Of a DNA stretch of 61,051 nt, positions 9,343-18,225 are shown one piece after another; the stretch's first letter is position 1, and each line of letters begins with the position of its first letter. The notes beneath the pieces were generated by a model. That model was not told where the DNA came from, did no database searches, and was given only the letters and a program-made list of their open reading frames with translations. Made by a program: the position numbers and the translations under genes. Location: IMG/VR virus record IMGVR_UViG_3300044638_006390, positions 1 to 61,051 of that record; one strand, given 5' to 3'. Source of the DNA: a virus.

Positions 9343-9719
9343 TAGCTAGGGACTTCCTTAGTTGCTCCAACAATCCAATATGTGACTTCGCCGTGTCTTC
9401 CTCTGACTGGGTAAGAGTCGTCTATTAGATACATCATTATAGGCTCTAGTGGATTAAAAGAGCCTTCGTATATTCTATCACCTGGTTTAGGATTTACTGT
9501 TGATTCAAAGTAATATAATAAATCAGAGTTAACAAGTGCACCTTCTGGATACTCTTCTGCTGCTGTAGCTAAAGCAAATTTCTTAGGAAGATGAGATCTT
9601 GTTGTATATCTTTGCATTTCCGTATCATAAACAAAATCGTCAGATAACCTTCTTTGAAAAAGTATGTCATGACCCCATTGTCTTAGTATTTTTTTAAATA
9701 CTTTTTGTGCGTTAATCAT
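9342..9719 (-). CDS. Head-completion / stopper-like protein candidate
   Basis: 125 aa, small and beta-rich, with GHDILFQRRLSDD at the start and NSDLLYYFESTVNPKPGDRIYE..YLIDDSYPVRGRHGEVTYWIVGATKE at the end, a pattern resembling small beta-barrel head-closure proteins. It lies between the adaptor-like gene and the sheath-like gene, overlapping the upstream gene by 8 nt, which fits a head-tail joining role. Assignment by position and size. Confidence 0.45.
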   Translation of the reverse strand: MINAQKVFKKILRQWGHDILFQRRLSDDFVYDTEMQRYTTRSHLPKKFALATAAEEYPEGALVNSDLLYYFESTVNPKPGDRIYEGSFNPLEPIMMYLIDDSYPVRGRHGEVTYWIVGATKEVPS

Positions 9720-10674
9720 ATCTCTTTATATTTCTGTCAGGTATTGGGTCAAACCCTTCCCCACCTGTTTCTCCAGGCCTATACATATCTCTTGATCCGT
9801 ATATAGCATTGTCATTTACATAGATTAATGCACCGGTTTGTGGATCTAAGGAACCTCCACCTTTGTACGTTCTTGAGGTTGGAAGGCCTTTTGGCTGAAC
9901 ACCTCTTAGTCCGACTCTCTTCGTCATTATTTCTTTTCTTAAGGCTGCAGCAATTTGACACCATGTTGTTGCGTTAGCTCTTGTGACGGTAGCTCTAGGA
10001 ACGTTTTTGTTGCTTATTTGTAGATCTCCTAGTTGAACGCTCAGCTCGTCATCTCCACCAAAACCATACGTTCTACTTAGCTCACATGCAACAGACGCTC
10101 TAATATATTCTAATACGGAATATGTAGAGTTTGTTACAGCAGCTATCTTAAGCAAGGGGTCTTCATCTAGTGCTGCAACTTGAGTGATCCCATACAATTG
10201 ATTAATTTCATGGGAATACCTATGAATCATTTCACCAATTTCTAACAGTGTTGCGTCTGGGAATATTGGCAACAGCTCTTCTGGGTCAAGATATAGGGGA
10301 GACAAACTTGGTGCAAATACAATTATTTCGTCTTCCCTCAGTGTGACAGTAGGCTTATATTCAACAGAAGGGGTGCTAACATATAGCTGTTGAGTAACCC
10401 TAACATATGAACCGTTAGATAAAAGCCCCAGAAATAGAATACTGTACTCTCCAGCCTTAGTCGGAGTAAAGTCATAATAACACTCTGACGACCCTCCTGA
10501 AGGCACTGGGACGCCTGGATTAGGAGTTATTGCGTTAGCTCCATCTTTGTCAGTAATGTTGACGGAAACAGATACTGGAGAAATTTCTATCTGTTCAGAA
10601 GTGTCTGGATTGACGTCTACAAACTTAACCTTTATACGAACAGTATCGTTAACTAAAACGTTGCCTATAGACAT
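9712..10674 (-). CDS. Head-tail adaptor-like structural protein with Ig-like N-terminus
   Basis: 320 aa. Residues 1-105 form a beta-rich domain (VNDTVRIKVKFVDVNPDTSEQIEI..AGEYSILFLGLLSNGSYVRVTQQLYV). Residues about 125-230 are helical (LDPEELLPIFPDATLLEIGEMIHRYSHEINQLYG..YSVLEYIRASVACELSRTYG), similar in layout to head-tail adaptor proteins. The basic, Gly-rich tail is probably flexible. It starts a tight connector operon with 8-nt and 1-nt overlaps to the following genes. Confidence 0.45.
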   Translation of the reverse strand: MSIGNVLVNDTVRIKVKFVDVNPDTSEQIEISPVSVSVNITDKDGANAITPNPGVPVPSGGSSECYYDFTPTKAGEYSILFLGLLSNGSYVRVTQQLYVSTPSVEYKPTVTLREDEIIVFAPSLSPLYLDPEELLPIFPDATLLEIGEMIHRYSHEINQLYGITQVAALDEDPLLKIAAVTNSTYSVLEYIRASVACELSRTYGFGGDDELSVQLGDLQISNKNVPRATVTRANATTWCQIAAALRKEIMTKRVGLRGVQPKGLPTSRTYKGGGSLDPQTGALIYVNDNAIYGSRDMYRPGETGGEGFDPIPDRNIKRYD

Positions 10675-10717
10675 ATTTACACCTCAAATTAAAGCAGATT
10701 ATAGAATAATAGTAGTG

Positions 10718-11005
10718 TTAAATTAACTCTAGTGCAATTTCCCCAGATTTTTGAGCAGCTTGAACAGCTTGGTATACTGCTGCTTCTTGACCTGAATCAA
10801 CCTGTATAGTCATGATTCCTGATGAAGTAAAATCTATTGACATTACACCAATGGTGGTATAATTTGAATAATCTTCTCCAGCTACCTGAACTACGTTGAT
10901 GTTACCTATGGTTATGGGGTTAGATATGCCAGCAATATTAATTATTAATGATCCAAAATAACTAATATTAGATTGATTATACGTTATTGAGTCATTGTAC
11001 AGCAT
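10718..11005 (-). CDS. Small beta-rich hypothetical protein
   Basis: 95 aa, full of Ile/Val/Ser/Thr alternation (SYFGSLIINIAGISNPITIGNINVVQVAG) and a short C-terminal helix (QEAAVYQAVQAAQKSGEIALELI). Possibly a small structural or decoration protein. It lies between the oxygenase island and the connector genes. I do not recognise a family. Confidence 0.6.
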   Translation of the reverse strand: MLYNDSITYNQSNISYFGSLIINIAGISNPITIGNINVVQVAGEDYSNYTTIGVMSIDFTSSGIMTIQVDSGQEAAVYQAVQAAQKSGEIALELI

Positions 11006-11069
11006 GACCTATATAGTAGTGATTTATTGGATTATTTAAAACGAAAAAATATATTATAATCTGCTAGCT

Positions 11070-11876
11070 CTAAAGAGTATATTGTTTAGATGAAGCTCTT
11101 TTAGTTGCTTCTTCTATTAGGTTTGGCATCCATTTTTTGTAAGGATTGTCCTCACCAACTATCTCTTCTCGATCAAAAGAAGTGCCGTAGCAAGCAATGC
11201 TTAGGTAGGCGTATCTCTGACCTGCTGAGACTGGAAGGACTTCGTGTCTTCCTATATAAGATGAGGGATATATTGCAACTGATCCCATTTTTGGCTTCCA
11301 GGTTGTTGAAATATTAGGAAAGTGAAGCTCTCCACCAACATAGTTGTAACCATTCAACTCTTGCTCTGAATCAACGCAATCATTTAAATACAAGTTTATG
11401 CTAGAACTGTTATGCATTGACACCTGATTGCCAGTTGGCTTTCCCCACTCATAAGGAACTTGATCGTCACAGTGCTGACCTATTCTTTGTCCATTCTCAT
11501 ATCCTGCAATGTGCCCATTTGGTCTCCACCAAGAAGTTGTCCCAGCATCGGGGAAATAGCAACAATATTCTACAAGGGCATCATATAATGCGTCTTCTAG
11601 TGAATCTATGAAATCAATATATTTTTTAGGTACTTCTATGTTTAGCTGACTACCCTTTGTGTCCAAGAATCTTTGAGGTGCTTGCTGTATATCTTCTAAG
11701 CTAAATCTAAAACCAGTTTTGTTAGTAGCATACTTTACTCCGTTTTCTTCATGATAAGTAAATGTATCTTCTTGGTTCTTGCGAATCCAATCCATATATT
11801 CAAAAAGAAAATCTTGATCTATATTGATTACGTTTTCGCAAATAACTACGCCCATTCCCATATGTTTTGATATCAT
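11070..11876 (-). CDS. 2-oxoglutarate/Fe(II) oxygenase, prolyl-4-hydroxylase-like (copy 1)
   Basis: 268 aa. The double-stranded beta-helix iron site is visible: H135-x-D137 (GQHCDD), distal H211 (GRHEV) and 2-oxoglutarate-binding R221 (RYAYLS). WWRPNGHIAGY precedes the HxD and NYVGGELHFPNISTTWKPKMGSVAIYPSSY precedes the distal His, as in P4H-type enzymes acting on protein side chains. It is the last of four similar tandem genes. Substrate is not shown; neighbouring Pro-rich virion proteins are candidates. Confidence 0.85.
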   Translation of the reverse strand: MISKHMGMGVVICENVINIDQDFLFEYMDWIRKNQEDTFTYHEENGVKYATNKTGFRFSLEDIQQAPQRFLDTKGSQLNIEVPKKYIDFIDSLEDALYDALVEYCCYFPDAGTTSWWRPNGHIAGYENGQRIGQHCDDQVPYEWGKPTGNQVSMHNSSSINLYLNDCVDSEQELNGYNYVGGELHFPNISTTWKPKMGSVAIYPSSYIGRHEVLPVSAGQRYAYLSIACYGTSFDREEIVGEDNPYKKWMPNLIEEATKRASSKQYTL

Positions 11877-11884
11877 AAAGTTCC

Positions 11885-12766
11885 TTAATAATTTGATTTT
11901 GTAATATAAAACTGAGGAGAATCTTCTTTGTACCCAGATTCTAATAGATGTTTTTTTAGATCTTCTCTAAGCGTGGTCATGTAAACGTTTGTTGCCTTTT
12001 TCGACAATTCAGGTTCTTTTAAAGGATCTGCTACATATTCGTGAACTGCAGGATTGGGAGTTCCTTGACTATACCATCCAAGATAGCTGTATCTAAAACC
12101 TTCTTTTACCGGCTTGACCTCATGGGCTGCCATGTAGTTGGATGGAAAGAATAATATATCACCCTTCTTAGGAGAGTAATCTATGTCCAGATAGTTAAAG
12201 TAGTGATGTCCACCAATGTAATTTTGCCCGTCTAAATCTTCTTTATTATCAACCGAATCATTAAAGTAAACTAGACTTGTAACAACATTTCTTAACGCCA
12301 ATTGATCTTGAGGTTCTAAGATTCCATATATATAATCGCCACTGATATCTGAATGCGAACCAAGATAAACATCTTTTGGATACTGCAATATGTGACCCTT
12401 AACTTTCCACCATACGCATTTGTAAGCTAATGGAAATAGTTCAAAGTACTGCAGTAAGCATTTGTCTTTTGCTAACTCTATAAAAGAAAAGAGATCACGT
12501 AGATCTTCGTTATCCTTGTAATGAATTGCACTAGCTCTCTTTGGCATGAGGTCAATACTTTCTTTGTTAAAAAAGTATCCGCTTTTATTTACGTATATTT
12601 CTTGACCAGTTTCAGGGTCTATGCCAGAAGAGTACATTTCGTTCCACTCTTCTTCTATTAGATCATTTGATCTATTAAGTAAATTCTGCCAATCTAAATC
12701 TAGGCAACCTTCAAACACTACTACTCCACCACCTAGGTGTTTTGGTTCGACTTTATTAAAAATCAT
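11885..12766 (-). CDS. 2-oxoglutarate/Fe(II) oxygenase, prolyl-4-hydroxylase-like (copy 2)
   Basis: 293 aa with H138-x-D140 (GSHSDI), distal H215 (AAHEV) and R225 (FRYSYL). It shares WWKVKGHILQY, LVYFNDSVD, YIGGHHYFNYLDIDYSPKKGDILFFPSNY with its neighbours, so it arose by tandem duplication. The start overlaps the upstream oxygenase by 4 nt (ATGA-type coupling). A complete active site argues that it is an enzyme rather than a relic. Confidence 0.85.
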   Translation of the reverse strand: MIFNKVEPKHLGGGVVVFEGCLDLDWQNLLNRSNDLIEEEWNEMYSSGIDPETGQEIYVNKSGYFFNKESIDLMPKRASAIHYKDNEDLRDLFSFIELAKDKCLLQYFELFPLAYKCVWWKVKGHILQYPKDVYLGSHSDISGDYIYGILEPQDQLALRNVVTSLVYFNDSVDNKEDLDGQNYIGGHHYFNYLDIDYSPKKGDILFFPSNYMAAHEVKPVKEGFRYSYLGWYSQGTPNPAVHEYVADPLKEPELSKKATNVYMTTLREDLKKHLLESGYKEDSPQFYITKSNY

Positions 12767-13689
12767 AATCTGCCAATCTCTTCATTAGTGTTATTGCTAG
12801 TCATTGGTCTATTTGCTGCCTCAGTCAATAGTGCTAATTCCTCTTTGTTTGTTTTAGGATGTCTTTTTTCTATTAATGTTAAATAGTCTTGCACTATGTT
12901 TGGCATCCACACTTGACCACTATCCATTACTTCTGAAGGCTGCCTTATGTTTACCCCCCTGGATGGATCGCTAGACCCTTGTGCAAAATATCCAACGTAA
13001 GCATATCTTTCTCCGTCTTTGCATTCGAGAACTTTGTGTGTTCCGAGATAGTTCGATGGAAACATCAATACGTCACCTGCTTTTGGAGAGTATGTAAAAT
13101 TTGCGTATGGAAAAACTATTTCTCCACCTATGTAATCATTATTGCTTTTTATTTCGCTATAAGAAGAAACTGAATTATTAAAATAAATTAGCCCACCTAA
13201 AACATTTCTTATTGCTAGCTGTTGATCTGGTTCTGCTCCTGGTTGATAATTGACATCATTGTCACAGTGCTTTCCAAATCGCCCGCCTTTTCCATATCCG
13301 ACTATATGCCCTTGAGTTCTCCACCATAAGCAGGTCAGTACCATAGGAAACATTTCTACGTATCTAAGCATGCACGAGTAAAGAACGTCTTCGCAAGCCT
13401 TAAAGAAGTCAAAATACTTTTTATCTAGACCTTCATGCATAAAATTCATTATATGATTGCATGCAATATCTACGTCTTCTAGAGTATATCTATGTCCGCT
13501 TCTATTTATTGCATAAATTGGATTGCCAAAATTGTCATTGATAAAAGTAAAATCGTCTTCTAAAGCTTTTAATCTTAAAGATCTTGCAAACTCCAATATA
13601 TAATCATGATTTTCCATGGGCAGTACATTCTTAAAAAGAACAACTCCCATATCATGAATTTCTATATTTTCTTCTTTTATCTCAAACAC
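12763..13689 (-). CDS. 2-oxoglutarate/Fe(II) oxygenase, prolyl-4-hydroxylase-like (copy 3)
   Basis: 308 aa with H141-x-D143 (GKHCDN), distal H218 (GTHKV) and R228 (ERYAYV). The family blocks LWWRTQGHIVGYGKGGRFG, GGLIYFNNSV and YIGGEIVFPYANFTYSPKAGDVLMFPSNY are present. A helical C-terminal extension of about 60 residues (from GVNIRQPSEVMDSGQVWMPNIV) is shared in part with copies 1 and 4. The stop/start overlap of 1 nt with the upstream copy indicates one operon. Confidence 0.85.
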   Translation of the reverse strand: MFEIKEENIEIHDMGVVLFKNVLPMENHDYILEFARSLRLKALEDDFTFINDNFGNPIYAINRSGHRYTLEDVDIACNHIMNFMHEGLDKKYFDFFKACEDVLYSCMLRYVEMFPMVLTCLWWRTQGHIVGYGKGGRFGKHCDNDVNYQPGAEPDQQLAIRNVLGGLIYFNNSVSSYSEIKSNNDYIGGEIVFPYANFTYSPKAGDVLMFPSNYLGTHKVLECKDGERYAYVGYFAQGSSDPSRGVNIRQPSEVMDSGQVWMPNIVQDYLTLIEKRHPKTNKEELALLTEAANRPMTSNNTNEEIGRL

Positions 13690-14801
13690 TATATTAACCT
13701 AGGTTCCGTTCCACATGGCCCTTCTGGGATGTCGTTCGTTGATAGCTTTGATTCTTCTTTTTTATCGACTTCAATAACATCATGACTTTGAGAGTATTGA
13801 GTAACTTCTCTACCTTGGTAAACTGGATTCCAACCAGCTTCAACGCCAAATTCTTGTGATCTATTTTCCCATCTAGAATAAGGAGTCCTACAATACATTT
13901 CGTAGTCATCGTAAATATTATTAAACCAAACAGGTGGACACCATTCAAAACTTTCTGATGGTTCAGATATTATTATATTAGCTGGCTGATCAGATGATCC
14001 TTGTCCAAAGAAAGTTAAATATGAATACCTAACTCCGTTTCCCATTCTTCCCACATCGTGTGCTGCAACGTAGTTTGTTGGGAAGAATATGATATCTCCC
14101 TTTTGAGGTTTGTAAGAAACTCCTAAATGGACAAATCTTAAATGTCCACCTGTAAAGTTTCTACCATTTAATTCATTTTCATCATCAACACAGTCATTTA
14201 GGTATACTAATGCCCCACATGTTTGTCTTGATGCAACCATTCCTTTTGGCATGTACCTGACGCCATTCGTAACTTTATAATTTGTATCATTGTCTGCGTG
14301 ACATCCTAAGATTCCACCATCTCCATACCTAAGAACGTGACCTCTAGTTTTCCACCAGATAGATCCAATCATCAAAGGATAATGATCTATGTATTTAATT
14401 AGACCTTTATATATTTGATCTTCTAGATAAATAAAGAAATTTTTTATTTCTTCTTCTGTCTTAGGATTGACCGGGTCAAGTATTCTTACTGGAGCTGCTG
14501 GAACATCTTCCATTCTATATTTGAAACCATCTTCATTGATTCCGTATGTAATGCCATCTATTTCTTTGTATGACCATCTATTCTTATGTGCTTCTTCAGC
14601 TCTTGAGTCTATATGGTCTAGTACTAAATCTTGATCTATCTTAAATGCATTTCTAACCACGACTATGCCAGGCGCTAATTCTTCTGCTTCAAAGTCTGCT
14701 ATTTCTTTTATGGTTACCTCATCAAAATGAGGCGATACTGGATATGCACTACTACTCATTCTTGATTCGTCTTTTTCAAAAAAAGAACTACTATCTTTCA
14801 T
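13689..14801 (-). CDS. 2-oxoglutarate/Fe(II) oxygenase, prolyl-4-hydroxylase-like (copy 4)
   Basis: 370 aa, the longest of the tandem set, with an extra N-terminal segment of about 40 residues and a polar tail. Active-site residues are H168-x-D170 (GCHADN), distal H248 (AAHDV) and R258 (VRYSYL). Blocks WWKTRGHVLRYGDGG, GALVYLNDCVDDENELNGRNFTGG and SYKPQKGDIIFFPTNY mark the family. It overlaps the glutathione-peroxidase-like gene by 1 nt. Confidence 0.85.
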   Translation of the reverse strand: MKDSSSFFEKDESRMSSSAYPVSPHFDEVTIKEIADFEAEELAPGIVVVRNAFKIDQDLVLDHIDSRAEEAHKNRWSYKEIDGITYGINEDGFKYRMEDVPAAPVRILDPVNPKTEEEIKNFFIYLEDQIYKGLIKYIDHYPLMIGSIWWKTRGHVLRYGDGGILGCHADNDTNYKVTNGVRYMPKGMVASRQTCGALVYLNDCVDDENELNGRNFTGGHLRFVHLGVSYKPQKGDIIFFPTNYVAAHDVGRMGNGVRYSYLTFFGQGSSDQPANIIISEPSESFEWCPPVWFNNIYDDYEMYCRTPYSRWENRSQEFGVEAGWNPVYQGREVTQYSQSHDVIEVDKKEESKLSTNDIPEGPCGTEPRLI

Positions 14802-15415
14802 TATCCCAGCACCTCATCTATGGCTTGTCTGATTGTCCATCCAGCACCTTGTATTCTTGGCACTTCATCTAGCGGCATATCTTGCCAGTTAAATCTAGAT
14901 ATCATAACTCCATCTCTACTAACTAAAAACTTTTCATAGTTATGAGAGATTCTTGCCATTGCTTGGCCTGCTAAGTTCTGCCCTCTTTGAGCTTCTTTGC
15001 TACCATCTGCTGGAAAATCTGAATACCCTCTTTTTTCATAACCCTTAAGAAATGCAAAAGCTTCATGCTCATCTTTTCCATTGACTTCAACTTTTTCAAA
15101 AATAGGAAAAGTGACAAAGGAATAATTCTGCTTAATAAAATCTGCTATTTCTTCATTAGTGCCAGGGTCCATCGACCCAAACTGATTACATGGGAATGCT
15201 AGTACAGAAAAACCTCTATCGCTAAATTCTTCATGCACCTCCTGTAGTTGCCCAAGCTGTCTACATGTTCTTGCATAAGACCATAACTTTGAGCACTGGG
15301 GTTCATAGCCGTACTTGCTAGCTATATTCACCACTAAGGTTATCTTACCTTTAAACTCAGAAAGGTAGTTCTCTCTACCGTATATTGAAGAAGCTGAAAA
15401 ATTATAAAAAGACAT
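14801..15415 (-). CDS. Glutathione-peroxidase-like protein lacking the peroxidatic Cys/Sec
   Basis: 204 aa. The thioredoxin-fold GPx signature is clear: LVVNIASKYGYEPQ, VLAFPCNQFGSMDPGTNEEIADF and FPIFEKVEVNG. In active GPx enzymes the position of Y35 (ASKYGY) is Cys or selenocysteine; here the codon is TAC. Of the catalytic tetrad Gln78 and Asn159 remain, but the usual Trp before Asn is His158. C41 and C51 are nearby but shifted. A normal peroxidase activity is therefore unlikely, and a redox-sensing, binding or altered role is more plausible. It is co-transcribed with the oxygenases. Confidence 0.8.
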   Translation of the reverse strand: MSFYNFSASSIYGRENYLSEFKGKITLVVNIASKYGYEPQCSKLWSYARTCRQLGQLQEVHEEFSDRGFSVLAFPCNQFGSMDPGTNEEIADFIKQNYSFVTFPIFEKVEVNGKDEHEAFAFLKGYEKRGYSDFPADGSKEAQRGQNLAGQAMARISHNYEKFLVSRDGVMISRFNWQDMPLDEVPRIQGAGWTIRQAIDEVLG

Positions 15416-15765
15416 TATTTAATCCCAACAAATGAAGCTGTTAGATACTGATCTATTTCTATCATTCCAGCTATTTTATTATCTTCTATTAAATTTGCAG
15501 TTATTGATATACTAGATTTTATTGGAAAATCTGTTTCTACAGAACAAAAAAATGTTGTGCCTTCAAACTTTGCGCCAGTAAATGCAATAGACGCTTTATC
15601 ATGTTCGATTGAACCTTGCAGTCCATCGTAATCAAGGTAGAAACCACTACCTTTCAGTGGTCCAAAAGTGTCTATGTTTAAAGTGTATTTTTCTTTTCCA
15701 AATGGAGTATCAACATCAATATTCCATTTTCCAAAGATGTTTACTATATTAAAAGTCTGAGTCAT
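15415..15765 (-). CDS. Small beta-barrel (lipocalin-like) protein
   Basis: 116 aa. It has the pattern of a small closed beta-barrel: FGKWNIDVDTPFGKEKYTLNI, then alternating strands ending DNKIAGMIEIDQYLTASFVG. Similar W-x-(I/V)-x-x-x-TPFG starts occur in small bacterial lipocalin-like proteins. Start ATG 15765 lies 24 nt after the previous gene's stop. It might bind a small ligand used by the oxygenase island; this is only a guess. Confidence 0.55.
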   Translation of the reverse strand: MTQTFNIVNIFGKWNIDVDTPFGKEKYTLNIDTFGPLKGSGFYLDYDGLQGSIEHDKASIAFTGAKFEGTTFFCSVETDFPIKSSISITANLIEDNKIAGMIEIDQYLTASFVGIK

Positions 15766-15789
15766 AACTACAATTATATCACATAATTT

Positions 15790-16461
15790 TTATTCGTAGA
15801 AAAAAGTTCCTTCAGAAAGAGCTAATGGAGGATTATCTTTATGCCACACATTTGTAACCATGACTTGTCTAAGTCCAGATTTTGCAGGAGTGCTACCGTG
15901 GACTATGTGCCCTGAATCAAAAATAATTAACCTATTTCCTTTATATGCTATTCTTTCTCTGTCTTCTATTGGTGATATGTTTTCTTTATCTTTAATTTTA
16001 TCTAAACTTTTTTTCTGGCCATCTACTAAAATATTTTTATGAATTTCTAGAAAACCACCATCTGAGTTATCTATTCCGTAATATACGCAGCCCATAGTTG
16101 GTGCTTGAAATGTTTTATCTTTTTTATATAGGAAAGTGTCTTCGTCTACATGAAGATCTATATACTGACCTGGGCTATAGGTTCTTGTCCAGTACTCAAA
16201 GCCAACAATATCTTCACATGGCCATTCCATGTATTGTTCCCAGATTTGTTTTATTACTTGTTTTTTTAAAGTATTTGCTGGACTTTTCCACCAACCGTCC
16301 CAAAACATAAATGGCGAATAATGACTAGAGGGTTCTTCGTGGTACATCATTAAATGAGCAGCTATTTGATTTGTTTCTCCCATAGATTTTGGGAAAAACA
16401 AATCATCTTTTAATACTTGATTGTAGAGATTTTCATGTAAGCAATTATCTTTTACTATCAT
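15790..16461 (-). CDS. 2-oxoglutarate/Fe(II) oxygenase (separate subfamily)
   Basis: 223 aa. Iron ligands H104-x-D106 (LHVDED) and H188 (VHGSTP), with R198 (LRQVM) as 2-oxoglutarate anchor. GVYYG-type strand VYYGIDNSDGGFLEIH and FDSGHIVHGSTPAKSGLR are typical of the phage 2OG-Fe(II) family rather than of the WWR-GH tandem copies. It stands alone between a 392-aa unknown gene and the lipocalin-like gene. Confidence 0.8.
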   Translation of the reverse strand: MIVKDNCLHENLYNQVLKDDLFFPKSMGETNQIAAHLMMYHEEPSSHYSPFMFWDGWWKSPANTLKKQVIKQIWEQYMEWPCEDIVGFEYWTRTYSPGQYIDLHVDEDTFLYKKDKTFQAPTMGCVYYGIDNSDGGFLEIHKNILVDGQKKSLDKIKDKENISPIEDRERIAYKGNRLIIFDSGHIVHGSTPAKSGLRQVMVTNVWHKDNPPLALSEGTFFYE

Positions 16462-16478
16462 AGGATGATTGTAATGCT

Positions 16479-17657
16479 TTAATCCGTTTGATTACGGAAA
16501 TCAACTGGTTTGATTAAATTCTTTACATACTCTTTAATTAGTTCTTTGTCTTGTAGATAAATATTCTTTTTTATTATATCCGTAATACTATTGTTCTTCT
16601 CCACATAAGAAGGACCACTAAAGTATGCCTTATTTAAAACGTCTACAGGGGTAGCTGAAAGTATATTTAATTCATTTTCAATACAAAATTTATATATTTC
16701 AGTTTCAAAAAATGTTTTTTCTTTCTCTAACATAGAAGATGGAATATTTAAATTTTCTGGATAATTACTAGCTAAGGAACCTAATGTTCTGTATCTTAGT
16801 TTTTTCATAAACCATTTCTTAAATTTTTCTGGCACAACTGAATTTTCCTCTATAGACTTTCTTGGATCTTCATCACCACTTAGGTATAAAGACAAGACAG
16901 TATCAGGCTGAGATTCTGCTAGTTCATCTAATGCATCTTGCGGTATTGACCAATCTATAAATGCTTTATTACATCTAACTGCAATATTCTCCTCAGAGTT
17001 CCATGGATCTTGATTTAGCAAATTCCATTCATATGCCATCTTTACAGCATGAGCGAAAGTTCTGCAGTAATTGACACGAATAGGCCAGTCTTTATAATTT
17101 CTATCATTAAGTTCGCTAGAATATTCCACTTTTACTATATAGATATTGGACATTGAAGATAAGAAAACCGTCCATCCTTTTACATTATCTCCACCAAGTT
17201 GACTTCTGTCGCAAACATCTGCTGCACCTTCTTTATTTGTGTCGAGGAATCCGACGGCAGCATAATCTTCAAGGTCGCATCTTCTAGCATCATCCACTGG
17301 AGAAGGAGCTCCTCCTAGAGCTTCTTTATAATCTGATACAGACTGCATTATAAAGAATGCATTTGTATTCTTACTGTAGGAGTTATTTAATACGTCTTCA
17401 ATAAATTCATAATTTTCGTAATTTATATCTTCTGTATAATTTTGCGAAATAATTCTATATACAAAATCTGTCTTATAGACATTTATTTTTGTAAAGGCTA
17501 TTAAAGTTTTGTCGCCAATGTCATATATGTCGTAGTTTAAGTATTCCTGTAGCCCACGAGGATGAACTGTATTTAAAGTAAAGTTTTCTTTAATAGACGT
17601 TACTGCATAACAGGCGTAGTTGGAGGGACTATATTCTTCGATTGCTTTGTACTGCAT
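16479..17657 (-). CDS. Hypothetical protein, 392 aa
   Basis: Not recognised. The N-terminal part is beta-rich with many Tyr/Asn residues (KTLIAFTKINVYKTDFVYRIISQNYTEDINYENYEFIED). The middle has VNYCRTFAHAVKMAYEWNLLNQDPWNSEENIAVRCNKAFIDWSIPQDALDELAESQPDTVLSLYLSGDEDP, which may fit a protein-protein interaction or regulatory role. It lies within the oxygenase operon, 11 nt downstream of a small acidic protein. Confidence 0.6.
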   Translation of the reverse strand: MQYKAIEEYSPSNYACYAVTSIKENFTLNTVHPRGLQEYLNYDIYDIGDKTLIAFTKINVYKTDFVYRIISQNYTEDINYENYEFIEDVLNNSYSKNTNAFFIMQSVSDYKEALGGAPSPVDDARRCDLEDYAAVGFLDTNKEGAADVCDRSQLGGDNVKGWTVFLSSMSNIYIVKVEYSSELNDRNYKDWPIRVNYCRTFAHAVKMAYEWNLLNQDPWNSEENIAVRCNKAFIDWSIPQDALDELAESQPDTVLSLYLSGDEDPRKSIEENSVVPEKFKKWFMKKLRYRTLGSLASNYPENLNIPSSMLEKEKTFFETEIYKFCIENELNILSATPVDVLNKAYFSGPSYVEKNNSITDIIKKNIYLQDKELIKEYVKNLIKPVDFRNQTD

Positions 17658-17668
17658 TTGTGCTCCAG

Positions 17669-17890
17669 TTATAAGGAAGATATCTTAATGTCAATATCTT
17701 TTATCTTACAAATTATACCATAAATATCATTTTGCGCTGTGCTGTTTTCAGCGGGCGTAAAGCTTTCTTCGTCAAATTCTTCTGGATCAATACCCAATAC
17801 CGACAACCTCAAGATTAAGGCTTTTTCAAGTTCTGCTTTTACCAACTGGTATGCTTGTTTTTTTTCTTCAGAAGATAGAGTAAATTTCAT
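17669..17890 (-). CDS. Small helical acidic protein, paralogue of the next gene
   Basis: 73 aa, helical at both ends. It shares L.LGIDPEEFDEESF with LGINPDSFDESSF of the upstream gene, so the pair arose by duplication. Possibly a partner or adaptor of an island enzyme; function unknown. It follows the paralogue by 3 nt. Confidence 0.6.
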   Translation of the reverse strand: MKFTLSSEEKKQAYQLVKAELEKALILRLSVLGIDPEEFDEESFTPAENSTAQNDIYGIICKIKDIDIKISSL

Positions 17891-17893
17891 ATA

Positions 17894-18151
17894 TCACTCT
17901 TCTAATAAGGACATCTGATTATTTAAAATTTCTAGTGAATCAAGAGCTTTTTTTAGATTTTGTCGTGAGCTTATAGTTCCTAAATCTATTGGATCAACTG
18001 ACGAATCTTCAACTTCAAATGAGCTTTCATCAAAACTGTCTGGATTAATCCCTAGCTCTGCTAAACCTGTATATACTTTTTTTTCATATTTTAGAATATT
18101 TTCTTGTAATATTTCTATTTTTGCGCTTTTCTCTATATTGTTAAAGATCAT
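17894..18151 (-). CDS. Small helical acidic protein, paralogue of the previous gene
   Basis: 85 aa with a central motif GINPDSFDESSFEVEDSSVDP between an N-terminal helix (KIEILQENILKYEKKVYTGLAEL) and a C-terminal helix (NLKKALDSLEILNNQMSLLEE). Two copies of one fold in adjacent genes may form a heterodimer. I do not recognise the family. Confidence 0.6.
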   Translation of the reverse strand: MIFNNIEKSAKIEILQENILKYEKKVYTGLAELGINPDSFDESSFEVEDSSVDPIDLGTISSRQNLKKALDSLEILNNQMSLLEE

Positions 18152-18225
18152 TATTTTTCCTTTGCGTGAAAACTTATTTTGATATAGTACTTAAATTTAC
18201 TAGAATTTGCAACCTAGAACCTTGG

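Noticed and set aside
14801-15415. Selenocysteine in the GPx-like protein
   Set aside because: The relevant codon is TAC (Tyr), not TGA.
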